Positions 1 through 5,507 of a stretch of 11,420 bases of DNA are shown in pieces. Source of the DNA: JBHEMT01 sp046262435 (GTDB lineage Bacteria > Chloroflexota > Dormibacteria > Aeolococcales > Aeolococcaceae); the NCBI GenBank assembly GCA_046262435.1, contig JBHEMT010000091.1:1-11420 (forward strand), written 5' to 3'. Position numbers and translations under genes: made by a program. A model generated the notes under the pieces. The model saw nothing but the letters and a program-made list of their open reading frames with translations. It was not told where the DNA came from and did no database searches. The stretch's first letter is position 1. The number at the start of each line of letters is the position of its first letter.

Positions 1-2
1 CC

Positions 3-890
3 ATGTCGGTTCTCGTCGACCGCACCAGCCGGGTGCTCATCCAGGGCATCACCGGACGCGAGGGCGCCTTCCACACCGAGCAGATGCGCAGCTATGGCAC
101 CAACGTGGTCGCCGGCGTGACCCCGGGTAAGGGCGGCACCACCACCGACAAAGGCGTGCCCATCTTCGACACGGTGGCTGACGCGGTGCGCGAGACCGGC
201 GCCACCGTCGCGGGCATCTTCGTGCCGCCGCCGTTCGCCGCCGACGCGATCATGGAGGCCGCGGCCTCCACGGTTCCCCTGGTGGTGTGCATCACCGAGG
301 GAATCCCGGTGCACGACATGATCCGGGCGCGTGCCTTCGTGAAGCAGCAGGGCGTCCGGCTGTTGGGACCGAACTGTCCCGGGCTGGTCACTCCCGAGCA
401 GTGCAAGGTCGGCATCGTGCCCAACCACATCAACCGTCCCGGGCCGGTGGGCATCGTCGCCCGCAGCGGCACGCTCACCTACGAGGTGATCCAGGGTCTC
501 GGGCAGGCCGGTTTCGGGCAGACCACCTCGGTGGGCATCGGCGGTGACCCGGTGCTGGGCATGGCCTTTGTCGACGTTCTTCCCCTGTTCGCGGACGACC
601 CCGCCACCGAGGCGGTGGTGCTGATCGGCGAGATCGGCGGCTCCGACGAGGAGGATGCCGCGGATCTGCTCCGGCGAGGCTTCGACAAGCCGGTGGTCGC
701 ATTCATCAGCGGGCGCACCGCGCCCCCGGGAAAGCGAATGGGGCATGCCGGCGCAATCATCAGCGGCAACAAGGGGTCCGCCCAGTCGAAGATTGAGGCG
801 CTCACCGCTGCCGGTGCGGCAATTGCTGACACCATCGAGGATGTGGTGCGTCTCGTGGCCGATCGGTTGGGAGCAGGCGCCGCCCGTTGA
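3..890 (+). CDS. sucD: Succinate--CoA ligase (ADP/GDP-forming), alpha subunit
   Basis: This is the alpha subunit of succinyl-CoA synthetase, the TCA-cycle enzyme that converts succinyl-CoA plus NDP and phosphate to succinate, CoA and NTP in the cytosol. The 295-residue length is normal for the family. An N-terminal CoA-binding Rossmann domain carries GITGREG at residues 15-21 and PGKGG at 41-45. GPNCPG lies at 122-127. The C-terminal ligase domain contains GKRMGHAGAIISG with His248, the histidine that is transiently phosphorylated. The ATG at position 3 begins a typical N-terminus (a short lead into VLIQGITG), but the ribosome binding site lies outside the window. The beta subunit gene sucC normally sits directly upstream and would be expected just beyond the left edge. 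The small acidic gene at 943 follows on the same strand after 52 bases, so the two may share a transcript. Identification is firm; nucleotide preference cannot be read from this subunit. Confidence 0.95.
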   Translation: MSVLVDRTSRVLIQGITGREGAFHTEQMRSYGTNVVAGVTPGKGGTTTDKGVPIFDTVADAVRETGATVAGIFVPPPFAADAIMEAAASTVPLVVCITEGIPVHDMIRARAFVKQQGVRLLGPNCPGLVTPEQCKVGIVPNHINRPGPVGIVARSGTLTYEVIQGLGQAGFGQTTSVGIGGDPVLGMAFVDVLPLFADDPATEAVVLIGEIGGSDEEDAADLLRRGFDKPVVAFISGRTAPPGKRMGHAGAIISGNKGSAQSKIEALTAAGAAIADTIEDVVRLVADRLGAGAAR

Positions 891-930
891 CCACCGGGTC
901 CGATTCGGTCCCCGCCACGCCCAGTACGCC

Positions 931-937
931 GAGGAGG
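931..937 (+). promoter_or_regulatory. Ribosome binding site GAGGAGG for the small acidic gene
   Basis: GAGGAGG lies 5 bases before the ATG at 943. It is a near-perfect Shine-Dalgarno sequence at standard spacing and is the main evidence that the 100-residue frame is translated. The same heptamer precedes the gene starts at 4350 and 10015, so it appears to be the preferred site in this genome. Confidence 0.75.
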
Positions 938-942
938 CAGCC

Positions 943-1245
943 ATGACCAACCCGATCGACAACGAATCGGCAACCCCTGGCGGGGACCCCAGCCCGGAGG
1001 GAGTCACCGGCGACCCTGGCGCCGCCGGCCCCCTGGAGGCAGGTACCGAGCGGGAGTCCGGCCTGGCCCTGGGAGATACCGAGGAGCAGGCCGGCGGCTA
1101 CGGCACCCTCGACGGCGGCGAGCTGGCCGACAGCGTTGACGCCGGAACCCTCAGCGGGGCGCCGGAGCAGGGCGCGATCCCCGCCTCTCCGGCGCCGGAG
1201 CGGCACCTGGGCACGCTCGAGGGCGGCGATCGCGGGCAGCTCTAG
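943..1245 (+). CDS. Small acidic Gly-rich protein with GTL-x-G repeats, function unknown
   Basis: I do not recognise a family for this 100-residue protein. It is strongly acidic: 8 Asp and 11 Glu against 3 Arg and no Lys. It is rich in Gly, Ala, Pro and Thr and has no hydrophobic stretch long enough for a membrane segment or signal peptide, so it is probably intrinsically disordered and cytoplasmic. Its second half holds three related units: YGTLDGGE (residues 53-60), AGTLSGAPE (67-75) and LGTLEGGD (89-96). The start is ATG with a strong GAGGAGG site 5 bases upstream. It follows sucD by 52 bases on the same strand with no promoter that I can see between, so co-transcription is likely. The frame continues upstream inside sucD without a stop, but only the 943 start has a ribosome binding site. 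A translated gene is likely; any role, such as an accessory to the ligase, is speculation. Confidence 0.6.
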   Translation: MTNPIDNESATPGGDPSPEGVTGDPGAAGPLEAGTERESGLALGDTEEQAGGYGTLDGGELADSVDAGTLSGAPEQGAIPASPAPERHLGTLEGGDRGQL

Positions 1246-1251
1246 GGGAGG

Positions 1252-1276
1252 CTCGACGGGCGTTCTGCGGGTCGAG
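1252..1276 (+). terminator. Possible weak hairpin after the small acidic gene
   Basis: CTCGAC (1252-1257) and GTCGAG (1271-1276) form a perfect 6-bp stem around a 13-base loop, just downstream of the stop at 1245. A modest T-rich stretch (TTGCCTTTCT) follows. It sits in the 100-base gap between convergent genes, where a terminator is expected, but the stem is short and the loop long, so this is tentative. Confidence 0.25.
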
Positions 1277-1345
1277 GAGATTGCCTTTCTCGGTCAGCAG
1301 CGCCGACAGGGGGCCGGTCGCCTTGCACCCGGGCGCCGTTGTGCT

Positions 1346-1939
1346 TCAGCGAGCTCCCGCTGCCTCGGCCGCGGTCCGCTGAAACAGGAGGTGGTCCTGC
1401 CAGCGACCGGCGATGCTGAGGTAGGCCGGCGCCAGGCCGATCCGCTCGAACCCGTTGCGCTGCAGAACGGCCTGCGAGGCGAGATTGTCGAGCAGAGTCG
1501 CCGCCTCCACCCGGTGCAGACCGAGCTCGCCGAAGGCCCGCGTCAGGGTCAGTCTCACGCCCTCGCCGGCAACCCCCCGCCCGCTGTACTCCTCGGCCAC
1601 CCAGTAGCCGAGGCTGCAGCTGCGAAACGAGCCCTGCACGATGTTGCTCAGGGTCAGGCAGCCGGCGACCGCCGCGTCCACGCTGACCACCAGCGGCTCG
1701 ACCTGCCCGGCGGAGCGCCTGGCGAGCAGTTCGTCCACCACCTGGCGCTGTCCCGCCAGGGTGAAGAAGGACTCCGGCCGCGCCGGCTCCCATGGCTCGA
1801 GGTATGTCCGGCTCCGCCGGCGCAGATCGAGCAGTCGCTCGGCGTCGGCGCGCTCCAGAAGTCGGATGCCGACCCGCTCCGGTGCTAGCCGCCGTCGGGG
1901 CTCGTCTGGGACCGAGAAGCTGGCAGGGCGCGAGGACAT
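1346..1939 (-). CDS. GNAT family N-acetyltransferase, RimJ/RimL-like
   Basis: This is a predicted acetyl-CoA-dependent N-acetyltransferase of 197 residues. The acetyl-CoA pyrophosphate-binding motif A is seen as GYWVAEEYSGRGVAGEGVR (residues 111-129), with the R/G-x-x-G-x-G/A loop at 120-127. It is followed by a helix ending in LGLHRVEA (139-146) and the NLASQAVLQRNGF segment (152-164), which is diagnostic of the RimJ/RimL branch that acetylates protein N-termini, and of related enzymes acting on small molecules or antibiotics. The N-terminal EPW at 48-50 is also typical. The actual substrate cannot be told from sequence. The ATG at 1939 has no Shine-Dalgarno site; a -10-like GACAAT lies 7 bases upstream, suggesting a leaderless message. 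The gene diverges from acyl-CoA dehydrogenase 1 across a 73-base gap and converges on the small acidic gene, so it is probably a single-gene transcript. Confidence 0.9.
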   Translation of the reverse strand: MSSRPASFSVPDEPRRRLAPERVGIRLLERADAERLLDLRRRSRTYLEPWEPARPESFFTLAGQRQVVDELLARRSAGQVEPLVVSVDAAVAGCLTLSNIVQGSFRSCSLGYWVAEEYSGRGVAGEGVRLTLTRAFGELGLHRVEAATLLDNLASQAVLQRNGFERIGLAPAYLSIAGRWQDHLLFQRTAAEAAGAR

Positions 1940-1952
1940 GGACGCGATTGTC
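1940..1952 (-). promoter_or_regulatory. Candidate leaderless promoter of the GNAT gene
   Basis: Read on the minus strand, GACAAT (1952-1947) is followed by exactly 7 bases and then the ATG at 1939. A2, A4, A5 and T6 of the -10 consensus are kept. Transcription would start at or beside the start codon, consistent with the missing Shine-Dalgarno site. No convincing -35 element is seen. Confidence 0.45.
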
Positions 1953-1999
1953 CCCGCCGTCTAGGTGCAGGGTGGGCCGCCCGCCCCGCGCCAACCGGC

Positions 2000-2012
2000 T
2001 AGGCTCGAGGGG
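2000..2012 (+). promoter_or_regulatory. Candidate leaderless promoter of acyl-CoA dehydrogenase 1
   Basis: TAGGCT (2000-2005) fits the TANNNT -10 pattern and is followed by exactly 7 bases and then the ATG at 2013. The surrounding GGCTAGGCTCG is nearly identical to GGCTAGACTCG in front of meaB. Such spacing places the transcription start at or very near the A of the ATG. The spacer holds GAGGGG, but it abuts the ATG too closely for a normal Shine-Dalgarno. No clear -35 box is seen. Confidence 0.5.
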
Positions 2013-3179
2013 ATGGACTTCGACCTGAGTGCCGAGCAGGAGGCGATCCGCGACACCTGCCGCGACTTCGCCCGTGGCGAGATCGCGCCGCGTGCGGCGC
2101 ACCACGACCGCACCGGAGAGTTTCCCTACGAGTTGGTCGCCGGCATGGGCCGGCTCGGGCTCTTCGCGCTGCCGTTTCCGGAGAGCGAGGGTGGCGCCGG
2201 GGGCGACTTCCTCTCCTACTGCCTCGCCCTCGAGGAGATCGCCCGGGCCGACGCCAGCGTGGCGATCACCCTCGAGGCGGGCGTGTCGCTCGGCATCGCT
2301 CCCATCCTGCAGTTCGGCACCCCCGAGCAGAAGCAGCGCTGGCTCCCCGCATTGCTCGCCGGGGAGCGTCTCTGGGCCTTCGGGCTGACCGAGCCCGAGG
2401 CAGGATCCGACGCGGGGGGCACCCGCACCCGGGCGCGGCGGTTCGGCGACGAGTGGGTGATCGACGGCCGCAAGGTGTTCATCACCAACGCGGGAACCGA
2501 AATCAGCGCAGGGGTCACCCTCACCGCTCTCACCGGTGACGACGGCGACCGCCGCATCAGCGCCATCGCCGTGGAGCGGGGCACCTCCGGCTACACCCAG
2601 GCCGCACCCTACCGCAAGCTCGGCTGGCACGCCTCTGACACTCGCGAGCTGCTCTTTGACAACGTGCGCGTGCCGGCAGCCAACCTTATCGGTGCCGAGG
2701 GCGCTGGTTTTCGCCAGTTCCTACAAATACTCGAGGCCGGACGGGTGGCCATCGCCGCGCTCAGCGTCGGCGTGGCGCAGGCGTGCCTGGACGCGTCGGT
2801 GTCCTACAGCGCGGAGCGCCGTCAGTTCGGCGCCGCAATCGCGACCTTCCAGGGCACTCAGTTCAAGCTGGCCGACATGGCCACCCAGATCGAGCTCGCG
2901 CGGTTGATGACGTGGCGCGCTGCCAGCCTGGTCGATCAGGGACGTCCCGCCGGGGTCTACGCCTCGATGGCCAAGCTGCACGCCTCCGAGGTGGCCACTG
3001 CCTGCGCCAACCAGGCGGTGCAGATTCACGGGGGCTACGGTTTCATCGAGGAGTCGGCGGTGGCGCGCTACTACCGCGACGTCAAGATCAACGAGATCGG
3101 TGAGGGCACCAGCGAGGTACAGCGAATTCTCATCGCGCGCCACCTCCTGAAGCCGCACGGGGTGTTTGACGGTGACTGA
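2013..3179 (+). CDS. Acyl-CoA dehydrogenase 1 (first gene of an acyl-CoA oxidation operon)
   Basis: This FAD-dependent acyl-CoA dehydrogenase of 388 residues catalyses alpha,beta-desaturation of an acyl-CoA, passing electrons to electron-transfer flavoprotein. The helical N-terminal domain begins MDFDLSAEQ. The beta domain carries FGLTEPEAGSD (123-133) and KVFITNAG (154-161). The C-terminal domain holds ERRQFGAAI (268-276) and QIHGGYGF (337-344), both FAD contacts across the dimer. The catalytic base is Glu364 in IGEGTSEVQR, the position used by short- and medium-chain enzymes; isovaleryl-CoA dehydrogenases have Ala there, so that assignment is disfavoured. The exact acyl substrate is not determined. 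ATG 2013 is chosen over an in-frame GTG at 1965 because it begins the conserved N-terminus and has a -10-like box 7 bases upstream. Its end overlaps the thiolase start by 8 bases, indicating translational coupling in one operon. Confidence 0.94.
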   Translation: MDFDLSAEQEAIRDTCRDFARGEIAPRAAHHDRTGEFPYELVAGMGRLGLFALPFPESEGGAGGDFLSYCLALEEIARADASVAITLEAGVSLGIAPILQFGTPEQKQRWLPALLAGERLWAFGLTEPEAGSDAGGTRTRARRFGDEWVIDGRKVFITNAGTEISAGVTLTALTGDDGDRRISAIAVERGTSGYTQAAPYRKLGWHASDTRELLFDNVRVPAANLIGAEGAGFRQFLQILEAGRVAIAALSVGVAQACLDASVSYSAERRQFGAAIATFQGTQFKLADMATQIELARLMTWRAASLVDQGRPAGVYASMAKLHASEVATACANQAVQIHGGYGFIEESAVARYYRDVKINEIGEGTSEVQRILIARHLLKPHGVFDGD

Positions 3180-4344
3180 GGTCGTCGTCGTTGCCGCACG
3201 GCGGACCCCGTTCGGCAAGCTGGGGGGTGGGCTCGCCTCGTTGCGGGCCGTCGACCTCGGCGCGGTGGTGATCCGTGGGGTGCTCGACGAGACCGGGACC
3301 GCTCCTGCCGATGTGCAGCAGCTGATCATGGGCACCGTGCTCGCAGCCGGGCAGGGTCAGGTCCCCTCCCGTCAGGCCGGACTGCTCGCCGGGCTGCCCG
3401 CCTCGGTGCCCTCCTTCACGGTCAACAAGGTCTGCGCCAGCGCGCTCAAGGCGATCAACCTCGGCGCCCTGCTGATCCGCGCCGGGGAGGCCGACGTGAT
3501 CGTGGCCGGCGGCATGGAGTCGATGTCGCGGGCCCCCTACCTGCTCGAGGACCAGCGCTTCGGGGCGAGGTTCGGCGACCGGGTTGCCGTCGACTCGATG
3601 CAGCGTGACGGCCTCTGCTGCCCCATCGACGGCGTGCTCATGGGCGTGCACGGTGACCAGGTGGCAGATGAGCTCGGCGTCTCGCGTGAGCAGCAGGACC
3701 ACTGGTCGGCGCGTTCCCAGCAGCGCTACGCGGAGGCCCATGCCGCGGGTCGTTTCGCCGACGAGCTGCTCAGCGTCGAGACCGTCCGCGGCCTGGTGGA
3801 TACCGACGAGCAGCCTCGCGCCGGGACCACCGTGGAGCGGCTCGCCGCGCTGGCCCCTGCCTTCGGCCCCGGGGGGACAGTGACCGCGGGCAATGCGCCG
3901 GGGATCAACGACGGCGCCTCCGCGGTGCTCCTGATGTCTGCCGACCGGGCACGCGCCGCCGGGCTGACCCCGCTCGCCCGGTGGCTGGGTTCTGGCGAGA
4001 CCGCGGCGGAGCACCCCTATCTGGCGACTGTGCCCGCCACTGCCATCGAGAACGCGCTGGCCCGCACCCGTGGCGAGGTCGGCATCACCGATCTCGCCCT
4101 CCTGGAGATCAATGAGGCGTTTGCCGCGGTGGCGATCACCAGCTGCCGAATGCTCGAGGTCGACGAGGAGCGGGTCAACGTCAACGGTGGGGCGGTGGCC
4201 ATCGGTCACCCCATCGGCGCCAGCGGGGGGCGACTCTTCGCCACCCTGATCCACGAGCTGCGCCGCCGCGGGGGCGGGTACGGAGCCGCCTCGATGTGCA
4301 GTGGGCTGGCGCAGGGTGAGGCGGCGCTGGTTCAGGTCGGCTGA
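3172..4344 (+). CDS. Acetyl-CoA C-acyltransferase (thiolase)
   Basis: This thiolase of 390 residues either cleaves 3-ketoacyl-CoA with CoA (degradation) or condenses acyl-CoAs. All active-site elements are visible: nucleophile Cys88 in VNKVCASALKA, GGMESMSRAPYLL (113-125), NEAF (314-317), His346 in NVNGGAVAIGHPIGASGG, and the second Cys376 in ASMCSGLAQGEA. The last replaces the common C-I-G-G-G-x-G but still fits the thiolase active-site pattern. The start is taken as the GTG at 3172, which overlaps the dehydrogenase 1 stop (GTGACTGA); a TTG two codons earlier at 3166 is an alternative. Location between two acyl-CoA dehydrogenases favours a degradative role, closing a beta-oxidation round, although an acetoacetyl-CoA thiolase role cannot be excluded. 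Hydratase and hydroxyacyl-CoA dehydrogenase genes are not in the window and must be supplied from elsewhere. Confidence 0.94.
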   Translation: MTEVVVVAARRTPFGKLGGGLASLRAVDLGAVVIRGVLDETGTAPADVQQLIMGTVLAAGQGQVPSRQAGLLAGLPASVPSFTVNKVCASALKAINLGALLIRAGEADVIVAGGMESMSRAPYLLEDQRFGARFGDRVAVDSMQRDGLCCPIDGVLMGVHGDQVADELGVSREQQDHWSARSQQRYAEAHAAGRFADELLSVETVRGLVDTDEQPRAGTTVERLAALAPAFGPGGTVTAGNAPGINDGASAVLLMSADRARAAGLTPLARWLGSGETAAEHPYLATVPATAIENALARTRGEVGITDLALLEINEAFAAVAITSCRMLEVDEERVNVNGGAVAIGHPIGASGGRLFATLIHELRRRGGGYGAASMCSGLAQGEAALVQVG

Positions 4345-4349
4345 GGAGG
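4342..4349 (+). promoter_or_regulatory. Fused stop codon and ribosome binding site (TGAGGAGG) before dehydrogenase 2
   Basis: The thiolase stop TGA is embedded in TGAGGAGG, so termination happens on the Shine-Dalgarno sequence of the next gene, which favours translational reinitiation. The heptamer directly abuts the GTG at 4350 and lies 12 bases from an in-frame TTG at 4362. Neither spacing is ideal, so the exact start of dehydrogenase 2 stays uncertain. The identical octamer precedes the phosphofructokinase gene. Confidence 0.5.
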
Positions 4350-5492
4350 GTGGGCCGCTCGTTGGACCTTGGCGGCCCGGGCCCGCCCGTCACCTCTTTG
4401 GACACCCGAATCCGCACCTTCGTCGCCGAGGTGGTCGCCCCGCAGGCGGCGGCGATGAGCCGTGGGGAGGGCCCTCCTCCCGACCAGCTGGTGCGCGCCG
4501 CAGGCCGGGCGCGGGTGGCCGGTCTCCTGGTGCCCACCGCCTTTGGCGGCGCCGGGTCCACCCATGCCGAGTTCGCCGGTTTCATTGAGGCTGTCGCCCG
4601 ATGCTGCGCCTCCTCGTCGGTCGTGCTCGATGTCCACATCAGCGTGGCCAGCGAGCCGTTGCTGCTCTTTGGCACCCCCGAGCAGCGGCAGCGCTACCTG
4701 CCCCGCCTGGCATCGGGCGACTGGACGGGCGCCTTCGCCCTGACCGAGCCCAGCAGCGGTAGCGACGCCGCAGCGTTGAGCACCACCGCGGTGCACGACG
4801 GTGACGGCTGGCTGCTGACCGGCGGCAAGTCGTTCATCACCAATGCGGGCGCCGCCTCCCTCTACACGGTGATGGCCCGCACCGGGGGGCCCGGCGCCCG
4901 TGGGGTCAGCGCCTTCCTGGTGGAGAGCTCATGGCCCGGGGTTACCACGGGGCCGCCGCTGCACAAGCTGGGGCTGCGCGGCTCCTCGACCGCCGAGCTG
5001 GTCCTGGATCAGGTCCGCGTCCCCGGAACCAACCTCCTCGGTGAGGAGGGCGGCGGCTTCCGGGTGGCGATGGCGGCGCTCGACAGTGGCCGGGTCGGGA
5101 TCAGCGCCCAGGCGGTCGGCATTGCGCAGGGCGCCCTCGATGCAGCGGTTGCCGTCGCTGGCCAGCGAGCCGGACACGGGCTGCCGGTCGATGAGGTGAC
5201 CCTGGCCCAGCTGGCGGCGCGGATCGCGGCCTCTCGGGCGCTCACCGGGTACGCGGCAGCGCTGGTGGATGCCGGTCGGCCGGCAACCCGGGCGGCATCG
5301 GTGGCCAAGCTGTATGCCACCGACACCTGTATGGAGGTGGCTGCCGCGGCGGTCGACCTCTGCGCTCCTGATTCAGGGGATGACGGGCACCCGGCGGCGG
5401 TTGCCTTTCGCGACGCCAAGGCCTGCCAGATCTATGAAGGCACCAACCAGGTGCAGCGCGTGGTGATCGCCCGCGAGTTGCTCCGGGCCTGA
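4350..5492 (+). CDS. Divergent acyl-CoA dehydrogenase 2 with altered FAD-contact motifs
   Basis: This acyl-CoA dehydrogenase-family protein has up to 380 residues. The beta-domain motifs are intact: FALTEPSSGSDA (129-140), KSFITNAG (160-167) and KLGLRGSSTAEL (206-217). The catalytic Glu363 in QIYEGTNQVQR is present. Two C-terminal motifs are not. The R-x-Q-F-G segment reads RAGHG (273-277), and the Q-x-x-G-G-x-G loop reads DLCAPDS (336-342), with the alignment length unchanged relative to dehydrogenase 3. Those motifs hold the FAD of the neighbouring subunit, so cofactor binding or oligomer contacts are probably changed. The N-terminal helical region also looks abbreviated. Candidate starts are GTG 4350, TTG 4362 and TTG 4398; the last begins the family-like LDTRIRTFVAEVVAP. 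It follows the thiolase by 5 bases in the same operon and ends 13 bases before the convergent MFS stop. It may act on an unusual substrate, pair with another subunit, or be weakly active. Confidence 0.88.
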   Translation: MGRSLDLGGPGPPVTSLDTRIRTFVAEVVAPQAAAMSRGEGPPPDQLVRAAGRARVAGLLVPTAFGGAGSTHAEFAGFIEAVARCCASSSVVLDVHISVASEPLLLFGTPEQRQRYLPRLASGDWTGAFALTEPSSGSDAAALSTTAVHDGDGWLLTGGKSFITNAGAASLYTVMARTGGPGARGVSAFLVESSWPGVTTGPPLHKLGLRGSSTAELVLDQVRVPGTNLLGEEGGGFRVAMAALDSGRVGISAQAVGIAQGALDAAVAVAGQRAGHGLPVDEVTLAQLAARIAASRALTGYAAALVDAGRPATRAASVAKLYATDTCMEVAAAAVDLCAPDSGDDGHPAAVAFRDAKACQIYEGTNQVQRVVIARELLRA

Positions 5493-5494
5493 CC

Positions 5495-5507
5495 GACCCG
5501 GGGGGTC
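5495..5507. terminator. Possible short hairpin between convergent stops
   Basis: GACCC (5495-5499), a GGG loop and GGGTC (5503-5507) can form a 5-bp hairpin in the 13-base gap between the dehydrogenase 2 stop and the MFS stop. It could serve both strands, but it is short and has no T-tract, so evidence for termination is weak. Confidence 0.2.

Noticed and set aside
1136..1888. A 250-residue plus-strand open frame over the GNAT gene
   Set aside because: It overlaps the small acidic gene in another frame and is antisense to the GNAT motifs; Arg/Gln-rich shadow without a ribosome binding site.
1242..2630. A 462-residue minus-strand open frame across the GNAT gene and dehydrogenase 1
   Set aside because: It covers two genes with clear family motifs in other frames, shows no recognisable domain, and is Arg/Gly/Ala-biased. 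High-GC frame shadow.
3130..4254. A 374-residue minus-strand open frame opposite the thiolase
   Set aside because: The thiolase active-site motifs on the plus strand fix the coding frame; the antisense translation has no family features.
5350..5420. Possible frameshift explaining the lost GGYG loop of dehydrogenase 2
   Set aside because: The segment has the same length as in dehydrogenase 3 and flanks are in frame on both sides, so a single indel cannot explain it. The alternative frame also lacks the Q-x-x-G-G-x-G pattern. A compensating pair of sequencing errors cannot be fully excluded.
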